Origin: CAZXCG01 sp964639205
GTDB taxonomy: Bacteria > Bacillota > Clostridia > Oscillospirales > Acutalibacteraceae
DNA: 9,999 nt
Direction of reading: 5' to 3'
NCBI GenBank assembly: GCA_964639205.1
Contig: CAZXCG010000035.1
Span: 1 to 9,999, forward strand
A model generated the notes under the pieces. The model made no database searches, was not told where the DNA came from, and saw only the letters and a list, made by a program, of their open reading frames with translations. The translations under genes and the position numbers were made by a program. Positions 1-6,340 of the stretch are shown in pieces (position 1 is the first letter of the stretch; each line of letters begins with the position of its first letter).

Positions 1-216
1 ATCTCTCCTTAATTTTTTTAGCATAAAATAAACCGTATTATTCCCGCTTTATGTTTATTAGGGCATTTAAGTTACCGTTGTTCGTGGCGGCATAACCCCG
101 GAAATTATTAAACAAGATGTTTTGTGAACATAAAACAGAACCCCCCCCCCGCGCTTTTGCAGAAGGCAGGGAGAGGGCAAAACCGCATAGGCTGAATTTA
201 CCATAAAAGATTTATT
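1..216 (-). other. Long 5' leader of the off-window gene, with a G10 tract
   Basis: About 215 nt separate the expected transcription start near 216 from the Shine-Dalgarno at 5-10. The transcript has a run of ten G (141-150) and, about 20 nt upstream of it, a C/U-rich stretch (166-176) that could pair with it. It also has a small hairpin TGTTTT/AAAACA around the segment just after the G run, and an imperfect stem near 72-95. A 45-codon ORF (67-204, minus) starts close to the expected 5' end and runs through the G tract, but it has no Shine-Dalgarno and I do not call it a gene. No known riboswitch class was recognised. The 240-297 stretch upstream of the promoter shows no convincing terminator for sigK. 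Confidence 0.4.
5..10 (-). promoter_or_regulatory. Ribosome binding site of a gene starting beyond the left edge
   Basis: Read on the minus strand, the window ends in TTAAGGAGAGAT, a strong Shine-Dalgarno sequence (AAGGAG) only four bases from the edge. The start codon of a leftward gene should therefore lie a few bases outside the window. It is joined to the strong leftward promoter at 223-250 by a leader with no long ORF. The identity of the gene cannot be told from here. Confidence 0.6.
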
Positions 217-222
217 TGTATA

Positions 223-250
223 ATTATATCATATTAATAAGTATTTTCAA
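223..250 (-). promoter_or_regulatory. Sigma-A promoter, leftward, extended -10
   Basis: On the minus strand there is a TTGAAA -35 box (245-250), a 16-bp spacer and a perfect TATAAT -10 box (223-228) preceded by TGA, giving an extended -10. The flanks are A/T-rich. Transcription should start near 216 and run off the left edge. It lies downstream of sigK in the same direction, so it gives the next gene its own vegetative promoter independent of the sporulation gene. Confidence 0.65.
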
Positions 251-297
251 GTGTTTTACGTGAAATTATGTTTAAAAGGGGAAATTCGGCGCGGCAT

Positions 298-1008
298 TCA
301 GAAAGCTTTTTTTATTACGTCTGCCGACTCAAAACGCTTTCTTAAAAGTTGCAGCGCCTTTTTCTCTATTCTTGAAACATAAGAACGGGAAATATTTAAC
401 CTTTGCGCTATTTCACGCTGGGTCAGGGGTTCTGCGCCGTTGAGCCCGTAGCGCAAAATAATTATCTCCTTTTCTCTGCTGTTTAAAACCTCGTTTATAT
501 AACCTCCGAGCTTGGCGCACTTCATTTTTTTGTCAATATCGTCAATGATATTATCCTCGCAGGAAATAATATCCATCAAAGTCAGCGTATTGCCGTCCTT
601 ATCCGTATCTATTGCTTCATTAAGAGACACGTCGCCCGCGGTTTTTCGGGAATTGCGAAAATACATAAGAATTTCGTTTTCAATACATCTGGAAGCATAG
701 CTGGAAAGCTTTATCTTCTTTTCCGGATCAAAGGTATTTATCGCCTTTATGAGACCTATCGTACCGATAGAAACAAGGTCGTCTTGACTGTTATTTTGCA
801 CACCGTAGTATTTTTTTATTATATGAGCAACTAACCTTAAATTGTGCTCCACCAAGACGTTGCGAGCGTTAATGTCGCCCGCCGCCGCTTTTTGCAGATA
901 CTCCTGCTCTTCCTTTTTTGAAAGCGGTTTTGGGAAAGTTCCGTTTGAACAGATATGCAGCACAAAAAGATAGAGATACTGCGCCGCAAAGCTGAATAAT
1001 TCAAGCAT
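298..1008 (-). CDS. sigK: RNA polymerase sporulation sigma factor K precursor (pro-sigma-K)
   Basis: Sigma-70-family factor of 236 aa that directs late mother-cell transcription (spore coat, cortex, mother-cell lysis). Residues 1 to about 19 are hydrophobic (FSFAAQYLYLFVLHI) and match the membrane-targeting pro-sequence that SpoIVFB removes in Bacillus. The next segment, FPKPLS, starts the mature protein as in B. subtilis sigma-K. Region 2 covers about 46-118 (EHNLRLVAHIIKKYY, then SIGTIGLIKAI and the ASRCIENEILMYFR core-binding/-10 segment). Region 4 covers about 174-226 with the helix-turn-helix TQREIAQRLNISRSYVSRIE. The DKDGN motif and SRSYVSRIEKKAL favour sigma-K over the sister factor sigma-E. 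The gene is intact, with no skin-type prophage splitting it. The Shine-Dalgarno AAGAGGGGG (1016-1024) supports the ATG at 1008. It follows the tuf terminator, so it is a separate unit. Confidence 0.95.
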   Translation of the reverse strand: MLELFSFAAQYLYLFVLHICSNGTFPKPLSKKEEQEYLQKAAAGDINARNVLVEHNLRLVAHIIKKYYGVQNNSQDDLVSIGTIGLIKAINTFDPEKKIKLSSYASRCIENEILMYFRNSRKTAGDVSLNEAIDTDKDGNTLTLMDIISCEDNIIDDIDKKMKCAKLGGYINEVLNSREKEIIILRYGLNGAEPLTQREIAQRLNISRSYVSRIEKKALQLLRKRFESADVIKKAF

Positions 1009-1030
1009 AATTAAACCCCCTCTTCTGTAA

Positions 1031-1059
1031 AAGCTATGAAGATTGCGGGCAAATTTTGC
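1031..1059 (-). promoter_or_regulatory. Possible sigma-E-type promoter of sigK
   Basis: On the minus strand GCAAAATT (1052-1059), a 13-bp spacer and CATAGCTT (1031-1038) resemble the sigma-E layout (-35 near KMATATT, -10 near CATACAHT). They sit just ahead of the sigK Shine-Dalgarno. Sigma-E control of sigK is known in Bacillus. The match here is partial, and no sigma-A promoter is evident in the same place. Confidence 0.3.
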
Positions 1060-1142
1060 AAGTCCGAAAAATTAAATTTTAAGCGTTTCCCTTTCCCCGA
1101 CACGGGAGCAAGGCTTAGTTTGCCTATTTAAGGCTGCCTTTT

Positions 1143-1180
1143 AAAAAGCAAAACCGTCGGTTTGAAAAACAAACCGACGG
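1143..1180 (-). terminator. Intrinsic terminator of the str operon / tuf
   Basis: On the minus strand a perfect 11-bp stem CCGTCGGTTTG/CAAACCGACGG (arms 1170-1180 and 1154-1164) has a T5 loop and is followed by TTTTGCTTTTT. It lies about 30 bp after the tuf stop. The opposite strand has no U-tract, so it works in one direction. It separates tuf from sigK. Confidence 0.93.
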
Positions 1181-1189
1181 AAAAATTGC

Positions 1190-1206
1190 GATTAAAGCTT
1201 TTAATC
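1190..1206 (-). repeat. Small inverted repeat between tuf stop and terminator
   Basis: GATTAAA (1190-1196) and TTTAATC (1200-1206) form a perfect 7-bp, 3-nt-loop hairpin a few bases after the tuf stop codon, just ahead of the main terminator stem. It is A/T-rich and weak, perhaps part of the 3' end structure of the tuf mRNA. Confidence 0.4.
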
Positions 1207-1212
1207 AAATAA

Positions 1213-2415
1213 TCAGTCGCTTACAGCGATAACAGCCCCGGAACCAACTGTTCTGCCGCCCTCACGGATAGCAAAACGGAGACCGGTCTCAATAGCGATA
1301 GGAGTGATAAGCTCAACATCCATTTCTACGTTGTCGCCGGGCATACACATTTCTGTGCCTTCGGGAAGAGAAATTGTGCCGGTAACGTCTGTTGTTCTGA
1401 AATAGAACTGCGGACGGTAATTATTGAAGAACGGGGTATGACGACCGCCCTCGTCCTTAGTCAGTACATAAACCTGACCGCGGAACTTTGTGTGCGGATG
1501 AATTGTGCCGGGCTTTGCAAGCACCTGTCCGCGCTCGATTTCGTTACGCTGAACGCCGCGGAGGAGAACGCCTATGTTATCGCCGGCCTCAGCATAGTCG
1601 AGGGACTTTCTGAACATTTCAAGACCGGTAACAACAACTTTTCTCTTTTCATCGGTAAGACCGACAATTTCAACCTCTTCGGAAACCTTGATCTGACCTC
1701 TCTCAACTCTGCCGGTTGCAACCGTGCCGCGGCCTGTAATTGTAAATACGTCCTCAACAGGCATAAGGAAAGGCTGATCGGCTTTACGCTCGGGGGTCGG
1801 AATCCATGTATCTACAGCTTCCATAAGCTCGTGAATGCATGCATATTCGGGAGCACCGGGATCCTTTGAATCGCTTGTAAGAGCAAGGTAAGCGGAGCCC
1901 TTAATAATGGGAGTATCATCGCCCGGGAACTCATACTCATCAAGAAGCTCACGAATTTCCATCTCTACGAGCTCAAGAAGCTCGGGATCGTCAACTTGGT
2001 CGGTCTTGTTCATAAATACTACAATGTAAGGAACGCCAACCTGACGCGAGAGGAGAATGTGCTCTCTTGTCTGAGGCATAGGACCGTCTGCGGCGGAAAC
2101 AACGAGGATAGCGCCGTCCATCTGAGCAGCACCGGTGATCATATTTTTAACATAGTCGGCGTGACCGGGGCAGTCAACGTGAGCATAGTGGCGGCTCGCC
2201 GTCTGATACTCAACGTGGGCGGTATTGATTGTAATACCGCGCTCTCTTTCCTCCGGAGCCTTATCGATGTTAGCGTAATCAACAAATTCAGCTTCGCCGT
2301 TAAGGTTAAGCACCTTTGTGATAGCAGCGGTTAAAGTAGTTTTACCATGATCAACGTGGCCGATTGTGCCGATGTTGACATGGGGTTTAGTTCTTTCAAA
2401 CTTTTCTCTTGCCAT
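1213..2415 (-). CDS. tuf: Elongation factor Tu
   Basis: GTPase of 400 aa that carries aminoacyl-tRNA to the ribosomal A site. The start at 2415 gives the family N-terminus MAREKFERTKPHVNIGTIGH and has the Shine-Dalgarno AAAAGGAGGA just upstream; an in-frame ATG 12 codons earlier has no such site. G motifs seen: P-loop GHVDHGKT (19-26), switch I RGITINTAHVEY (59-70), DCPGH (81-85, with the GTPase histidine 85), and NKTD (136-139), where most bacteria have NKCD. Domains II and III follow (about 210-300 and 305-400), ending GGRTVGSGAVIAVSD. It is the last gene of the str operon, 151 bp after fusA, but also has its own strong promoter. This suits the very high EF-Tu demand. A terminator follows. 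Confidence 0.99.
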   Translation of the reverse strand: MAREKFERTKPHVNIGTIGHVDHGKTTLTAAITKVLNLNGEAEFVDYANIDKAPEERERGITINTAHVEYQTASRHYAHVDCPGHADYVKNMITGAAQMDGAILVVSAADGPMPQTREHILLSRQVGVPYIVVFMNKTDQVDDPELLELVEMEIRELLDEYEFPGDDTPIIKGSAYLALTSDSKDPGAPEYACIHELMEAVDTWIPTPERKADQPFLMPVEDVFTITGRGTVATGRVERGQIKVSEEVEIVGLTDEKRKVVVTGLEMFRKSLDYAEAGDNIGVLLRGVQRNEIERGQVLAKPGTIHPHTKFRGQVYVLTKDEGGRHTPFFNNYRPQFYFRTTDVTGTISLPEGTEMCMPGDNVEMDVELITPIAIETGLRFAIREGGRTVGSGAVIAVSD

Positions 2416-2445
2416 GGGGATTTTCCTCCTTTTAATTGTAAAGTA

Positions 2446-2457
2446 CCTCATATGAGG
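2446..2457. repeat. 12-bp perfect palindrome in the tuf leader
   Basis: CCTCATATGAGG lies between the tuf-proximal promoter and the tuf Shine-Dalgarno, about 15-25 nt into the expected transcript. It could be an operator half-site pair or a tiny 4-bp RNA stem. There is no evidence for a specific regulator. Confidence 0.35.
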
Positions 2458-2477
2458 GTCATTACTTAATTATAACT

Positions 2478-2506
2478 ATAATAACAATTCTAAGCCGAAA
2501 TTGCAA
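2478..2506 (-). promoter_or_regulatory. Sigma-A promoter directly upstream of tuf
   Basis: On the minus strand there is TTGCAA (2501-2506), a 17-bp spacer and TATTAT (2478-2483) with a TGT extended -10. An A/T-rich tract including T8 upstream could act as an UP element. The predicted start is near 2471, giving a leader of about 55 nt. It allows tuf to be made beyond the level set by the whole operon. Confidence 0.6.
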
Positions 2507-2566
2507 TAGTTTTTCAAAAAAAACTTGATAAAACAGGCTTTTTACACACAAAAGCGTGTTTTTAAA

Positions 2567-4645
2567 TCAGCCCTTCTTAGAGCGTGCGCTCACTATCTTT
2601 TCGGCAATATTCTTAGGCACCTGATCATAGTGGCTCGGTTCCATTACATACTGACCGCGCCCCTGTGTTTTGGAGCGCATATCCGTAGCGTAGCCGAACA
2701 TTTCCGAAAGAGGAACCATTGCGTTAATCCTCTGGGCTCCGTTTTCGGCTTCCATACCCTGAATCATACCGCGGCGCGAGTTAAGATCGCCGATAACATC
2801 ACCCATATATTCTTCGGGAACAATTACCGAAACCTTCATAATGGGTTCAAGCAGAACGGGATCCGCCTTTCTCATAGCGTCTTTGAATGCCATAGAGCCT
2901 GCAATCTTAAACGCCATTTCCGAAGAGTCGACCTCGTGGTACGAACCGTCGTAGAGCTCCACCTTAACGTCTACAACATTGTAGCCTGCAAGCACGCCCG
3001 AAAGCATCGCACCCTGGATACCGGCGTCAACTGCGGGAATATATTCTTTCGGAATTGCACCGCCGACAACAGAGTTAACAAACTCGTAGCCTTTTCCCGA
3101 GTTGGGGAAAACTTTAATTTTAACGTGACCGTACTGACCTTTACCGCCGGACTGCCTTGCATATTTCTGCTCGACGTCCGCCTCGGCGCGTATGGTTTCT
3201 TTATATGCAACCTGCGGCTTACCGATGTTTGCCTCGACCTTAAATTCACGCAGAAGTCTGTCTACGATAATTTCAAGGTGAAGCTCACCCATACCCGCAA
3301 TAATAGTTTGACCTGTTTCCTCGTCAGTATAGGCTTTAAAGGTGGGGTCTTCCTCTGCAAGCTTTGCAAGAGCAATACCCATCTTTTCCTGACCGGCTTT
3401 GGTCTTGGGTTCTATAGCTACGCGGATAACCGGATCCGGGAATTCCATCGACTCAAGGATTACCGGGTGCTTTTCGTCACAGAGAGTATCGCCGGTGGTG
3501 GTATTTTTAAGACCTACGGCAGCAGCAATGTCGCCTGCGTAGCAGGTTTCAATGTCTTTTCTGGAATTGGCGTGCATTTGCAGCAAACGCCCCATACGCT
3601 CGTTGTTGCCCTTGGTTGAGTTGTAAACAGTTTGTCCTGCGTTTACAATACCCGAGTAAACGCGGAAAAAGCACAGCTTGCCGACGAACGGGTCGGTAGC
3701 AATTTTAAACGCAAGAGCTGAAAAAGGCTCGTCGTCGCTTGCGTGACGGTCAGTTTCTTCGTCTGTGTCGGGATTAACGCCTTTGATTGCGGGGACGTCC
3801 GTCGGAGCCGGCATATAATCTACAATTGCGTCAAGCAGCATTTGAACGCCCTTATTGCGGTAGGAAGTACCGCAGGTAACGGCAACCATCTTGTTTGCAA
3901 TGGTAGCCGAGCGGATGGTTCTTTTAATTTCTTCAACGGTAAGCTCCTCTCCGTTGAAGTATTTTTCCATAAGGCTTTCGTCCTGCTCGGCGACAGCTTC
4001 AATCAGCTTTTCGCGGTATTCCTGAGCAAGACTTTGCATATCCTCGGGTATATCCTCAATGCGTATGTCTTTTCCGAGGTCGTCGTAATAAACCTCGGCC
4101 TTCATCGTAATGAGGTCGATAATCCCCTTAAAGGTATCTTCAGCGCCTATAGGCAGCTGAATTGCAACGGCGTTGCACTTGAGTCTGTCTTTAATCATTT
4201 GGAGAACACGGAAGAAATCCGCGCCCATAATATCCATTTTATTTACATAGATCATTCTCGGAACGCCGTAATTGTCAGCCTGGCGCCATACGGTTTCAGA
4301 CTGAGGTTCAACGCCGCCCTTTGCGCACATTACGGTTACGGAGCCGTCGAGCACGCGAAGCGAACGCTCAACCTCTACCGTAAAGTCAACGTGACCGGGA
4401 GTGTCGATAATATTGATTCTATGGTCTTTCCAAAAACAGGTAGTAGCGGCGGAGGTGATGGTAATACCTCTTTCCTGCTCCTGAGCCATCCAGTCCATAG
4501 TGGCGCTTCCGTCGTGGGTTTCGCCGATTTTATGGTTAATACCCGTATAGAACAGAATACGCTCCGTTGTTGTGGTTTTACCGGCGTCGATATGAGCCAT
4601 AATACCGATATTTCTTGTCATTTCAAGAGAAACCTGTCTACCCAT
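2567..4645 (-). CDS. fusA: Elongation factor G
   Basis: Ribosomal translocase GTPase of 692 aa, the normal length for bacterial EF-G. The start MGRQVSLEMTRNIGIMAHID is family-typical and has the Shine-Dalgarno AAGGAGGAT at 4648-4656. G motifs: AHIDAGKT (17-24), RGITITSAATT (59-69), DTPGH (81-85), NKMD (135-138). Domain II with ALAFKIATDPFVGKL and CYAGDIAAAVGL follows (about 300-400). Domain III carries TGQTIIAGMGELHLEI and domain IV GGKGQYGHVKIKV. The C-terminal domain V includes the segment around NSRRGMIQGME. It is canonical EF-G rather than the tetracycline-protection or EF-G2 paralogues, as shown by its place between rpsG and tuf and by its motifs. No terminator separates it from tuf: the small hairpin after its stop lacks a U-tract in this direction. 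Confidence 0.98.
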   Translation of the reverse strand: MGRQVSLEMTRNIGIMAHIDAGKTTTTERILFYTGINHKIGETHDGSATMDWMAQEQERGITITSAATTCFWKDHRINIIDTPGHVDFTVEVERSLRVLDGSVTVMCAKGGVEPQSETVWRQADNYGVPRMIYVNKMDIMGADFFRVLQMIKDRLKCNAVAIQLPIGAEDTFKGIIDLITMKAEVYYDDLGKDIRIEDIPEDMQSLAQEYREKLIEAVAEQDESLMEKYFNGEELTVEEIKRTIRSATIANKMVAVTCGTSYRNKGVQMLLDAIVDYMPAPTDVPAIKGVNPDTDEETDRHASDDEPFSALAFKIATDPFVGKLCFFRVYSGIVNAGQTVYNSTKGNNERMGRLLQMHANSRKDIETCYAGDIAAAVGLKNTTTGDTLCDEKHPVILESMEFPDPVIRVAIEPKTKAGQEKMGIALAKLAEEDPTFKAYTDEETGQTIIAGMGELHLEIIVDRLLREFKVEANIGKPQVAYKETIRAEADVEQKYARQSGGKGQYGHVKIKVFPNSGKGYEFVNSVVGGAIPKEYIPAVDAGIQGAMLSGVLAGYNVVDVKVELYDGSYHEVDSSEMAFKIAGSMAFKDAMRKADPVLLEPIMKVSVIVPEEYMGDVIGDLNSRRGMIQGMEAENGAQRINAMVPLSEMFGYATDMRSKTQGRGQYVMEPSHYDQVPKNIAEKIVSARSKKG

Positions 4646-4684
4646 AAATCCTCCTTAATTGATTTTTGCCCGGATTATTTCTCC

Positions 4685-4720
4685 GATATTTAATAGGTTA
4701 GATATTAAAAATCAAATATC
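4685..4720. repeat. A/T-rich inverted repeat between rpsG and fusA
   Basis: GATATTT (4685-4691) and AAATATC (4714-4720) face each other, with a nested TTTAAT/ATTAAA pair (4689-4694, 4704-4709). They lie in the 117-bp rpsG-fusA spacer, 30-65 bases ahead of the fusA Shine-Dalgarno. Low complexity makes chance possible. Confidence 0.25.
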
Positions 4721-4762
4721 AGCCGGACATTGCAGCAAACGCAGAGCTTCGCAAAAAAACGA

Positions 4763-5233
4763 TTACCATCTGTAATGTGCGAAAGCCTTGTTTGCTTCTG
4801 CCATCTTATGAGTGTCGTCACGCTTTTTAGCCGCGCCTCCGGCACCGTTGACAGCATCGAGGATTTCACCGGCAAGTTTTTCTTTCATGGTTTTTTCGCC
4901 GCGTAATCTTGAATATTTGGTCACCCAGCGCAAACCAAGGGTCTGTCTTCTTTCGGGGCGAACTTCCAAAGGAACCTGATAGGTAGCGCCGCCCACACGG
5001 CGAGCCTTAACCTCAAGAACCGGCATTACGTTTTCCATAGCCTGTTCAAAAACCTCCAGCGGATTCTTACCCGTTTTGTCGGCAATAATATCAAACGCAC
5101 CGTAAACGATCTTCTGGGCAACGCCCTTCTTACCGTCGAGCATGATATTGTTGATAAGACGTGTAACTAATTTTGAGTTATAAACCGGATCGGGCAAAAC
5201 ATCACGTTTTGCAATTGAGCCTCTTCTTGGCAC
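4763..5233 (-). CDS. rpsG: 30S ribosomal protein S7
   Basis: Primary 16S rRNA-binding protein that nucleates assembly of the 30S head; 156 aa from a GTG start, exactly the usual S7 length. The GTG at 5233 begins the conserved PRRGSIAKRDVLPDP and has a strong Shine-Dalgarno (AAGGAGGG, 5241-5248) in front. An in-frame ATG 18 codons upstream (5287) would add residues foreign to S7 and lacks a ribosome binding site. Conserved segments: YNSKLVTRLINNIMLDGKKG, ARRVGGATYQVPLEV, and the C-terminal THKMAEANKAFAHYRW. In E. coli S7 represses its own operon by binding the rpsL-rpsG junction of the mRNA. The structured spacer here may play the same part, but this is inference. Confidence 0.98.
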   Translation of the reverse strand: MPRRGSIAKRDVLPDPVYNSKLVTRLINNIMLDGKKGVAQKIVYGAFDIIADKTGKNPLEVFEQAMENVMPVLEVKARRVGGATYQVPLEVRPERRQTLGLRWVTKYSRLRGEKTMKEKLAGEILDAVNGAGGAAKKRDDTHKMAEANKAFAHYRW

Positions 5234-5325
5234 TTTACTTCCCTCCTTCACAATATAAGAGATATCATAGGTACTCGAAAGCGACAAACTCCCGTATGCC
5301 TTAAGCTCAATATACCTTTATTTGA

Positions 5326-5377
5326 ATCGCCGGGAGGCGATCCAACCTCTTTGCAGCCTGCGCCGGGCGAGCCTGCG
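5326..5377 (-). other. GC-rich structured spacer between rpsL and rpsG
   Basis: The 235-bp rpsL-rpsG gap is mostly A/T-rich but holds a GC-rich island. On it a perfect 6-bp hairpin, ATCGCC/GGCGAT (5326-5331, 5336-5341), lies next to two direct copies of AGCCTGCG (5355-5362 and 5370-5377) around a CGCCGGGCG core. There is no U-tract, so it is not a terminator. It lies about 90 nt upstream of the rpsG start and could be a site for S7 feedback control. Confidence 0.35.
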
Positions 5378-5468
5378 TCGGACTTTGCTTTGAGTTAAAA
5401 TTTATATCGGCTGTAAGCAATTACAATAACGAAATTTAAAATTCGTCGGCGGGAATTATGTCAGTTCC

Positions 5469-5888
5469 TTATTTACCTGCTTTCGGGCGCTTAGCGCCGT
5501 ACTTTGAACGCGCCTGCATACGCTTTGCAACGCCCTGAGCGTCAAGTGTTCCGCGGATGATGTGGTAACGAACGCCGGGGAGATCCTTAACACGACCGCC
5601 GCGAATAAGAACAACGCTGTGTTCCTGCAGGTTATGGCCTACGCCGGGAATATAAGAACTGACCTCAATGCCGTTAGAAAGCCTTACTCTGGCAATCTTT
5701 CTCAGAGCGGAATTAGGCTTTTTGGGGGTTGCGGTCTTAACGGCTGTACAAACGCCTCTTTTTTGCGGAGAGTTTTGATCAATAGCGCGGCGTTTCTTCG
5801 AGTTCCAGCCCTTTAAAAGCGCAGGAGCCTTTGCCTTTTTCTCGGAAACTTCTCTTCCCTTGCGTACCAATTGGTTAAAGGTTGGCAT
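5469..5888 (-). CDS. rpsL: 30S ribosomal protein S12
   Basis: Decoding-centre protein of 139 aa, the Gram-positive length (E. coli has 124); the extra residues are the KKAKAPALLKGWNSKKRRAI insert near 18-37. The start MPTFNQLVRKGRE is canonical, with Shine-Dalgarno AGGAGGA at 5894-5900. The TPKKPNSALRK motif and the RVKDLPGVRYH loop are both intact. The two lysines whose change gives streptomycin resistance in other bacteria are wild type. The aspartate in KDLPG is the residue methylthiolated by RimO in E. coli. It is the first gene of the str operon, with a leader of about 190 nt and a promoter at 6091-6120. It is not preceded by rpoBC or an L7Ae-type gene as in Bacillus. Confidence 0.98.
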   Translation of the reverse strand: MPTFNQLVRKGREVSEKKAKAPALLKGWNSKKRRAIDQNSPQKRGVCTAVKTATPKKPNSALRKIARVRLSNGIEVSSYIPGVGHNLQEHSVVLIRGGRVKDLPGVRYHIIRGTLDAQGVAKRMQARSKYGAKRPKAGK

Positions 5889-6090
5889 AATTTTCCTCCT
5901 TTCAGCAAATTTTACAATTTATGTTAACAGACCTTACTCAACAGTATTGCCTGATTAACAACCAAAAATACTTTGCTTACGGCATATTGTGTTAATATCC
6001 CGTTTCAGCGCGGCAACATATTATCTTTCAGCTTTTTGGATGTGTTTTTTACATTCAAAATGCAAAGATTCTATTGCTCGTCAATTTTAG

Positions 6091-6120
6091 ATATTACCAT
6101 AAACAAAAGCAGTTTGTCAA
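6091..6120 (-). promoter_or_regulatory. Sigma-A promoter of the str operon
   Basis: On the minus strand there is a perfect TTGACA (6115-6120), an 18-bp spacer and TAATAT (6091-6096) preceded by TGG (extended -10). A/T tracts upstream (6124-6142) could serve as an UP element, as expected of a ribosomal protein operon. The predicted start near 6084 leaves a leader of about 190 nt before the rpsL Shine-Dalgarno. Confidence 0.6.
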
Positions 6121-6165
6121 CTGAAATTTTAAAATATTTTGGGATTTTCCGCAAAAAATTTAAAC

Positions 6166-6180
6166 CGGAGCAGTGCTCCG
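6166..6180. repeat. 15-bp perfect palindrome between the divergent promoters
   Basis: CGGAGCA, one central G, and TGCTCCG form a perfect 7-bp inverted repeat. It lies about 45 bp upstream of the str promoter -35 and 115 bp upstream of the pncC promoter. There is no gene end here for a terminator to serve and the loop would be one base, so a protein-binding operator is more likely than an RNA hairpin. Confidence 0.4.
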
Positions 6181-6296
6181 CCAAGCTTGCTTGAGCCGTG
6201 ACGCCGACTCCTCGGGATTTTAAAGTTATTTCGCTTGGATTTGTAATGCTTAGAGTTTATTTTGCTTTCAAACAGCGGAAAATAAAAAAATAAATG

Positions 6297-6325
6297 TTGT
6301 ATATACAGCCAAATTCTGATAAAAT
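6297..6325 (+). promoter_or_regulatory. Probable sigma-A promoter of pncC-malQ
   Basis: TTGTAT (6297-6302), a 17-bp spacer and TAAAAT (6320-6325) with TGA in front as an extended -10. The -35 box is poor. The predicted start near 6332 would leave fewer than ten bases before the ATG, so the mRNA may be nearly leaderless. A further upstream start is also possible. Confidence 0.4.
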
Positions 6326-6340
6326 AGTTAGGGTGATTTT

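Larger units (their letters stand above)
5889..6340. other. Divergent intergenic region rpsL / pncC
   Basis: This 452-bp gap holds the rpsL leader, the rpsL promoter (6091-6120, leftward), a 15-bp palindrome (6166-6180) and the rightward promoter of the pncC-malQ pair (6297-6325). A 73-codon reading frame on the plus strand (5973-6194) starts with TTG, has no ribosome binding site and runs antisense through the rpsL leader and promoter, so I do not call it. No RNA gene was recognised. Confidence 0.7.

Noticed and set aside
67..204. 45-codon minus-strand ORF through the G10 tract
   Set aside because: No Shine-Dalgarno, no recognisable family, and a reading frame that depends on the homopolymer length; kept only as a note on the leader.
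2416..2451. Upstream ATG extension of tuf by 12 codons
   Set aside because: The extension contains the Shine-Dalgarno of the real start and the palindrome; the family N-terminus begins at 2415.
2539..2563. Hairpin ACACAC/GCGTGT after fusA as a terminator
   Set aside because: Its T5 tract is on the plus strand, where no gene ends; in the fusA direction the stem is followed by A5, so it would not terminate fusA transcription.
2525..3619. Long plus-strand ORF opposite fusA
   Set aside because: It lies entirely antisense to a fully conserved EF-G gene; its open frame reflects the codon bias of that gene.
5234..5287. Upstream ATG extension of rpsG by 18 codons
   Set aside because: The added residues do not belong to S7 and lack a ribosome binding site; the GTG at 5233 has a strong one and gives the exact family length.
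5397..5430. Internal promoter in the rpsL-rpsG gap (TATAAA with TTATTG upstream)
   Set aside because: The -35 box barely matches consensus; the A/T-rich spacer would give such matches by chance.
5973..6194. 73-codon ORF on the plus strand in the rpsL/pncC gap
   Set aside because: TTG start, no Shine-Dalgarno, unrecognisable composition, and it runs antisense across the rpsL leader and promoter.
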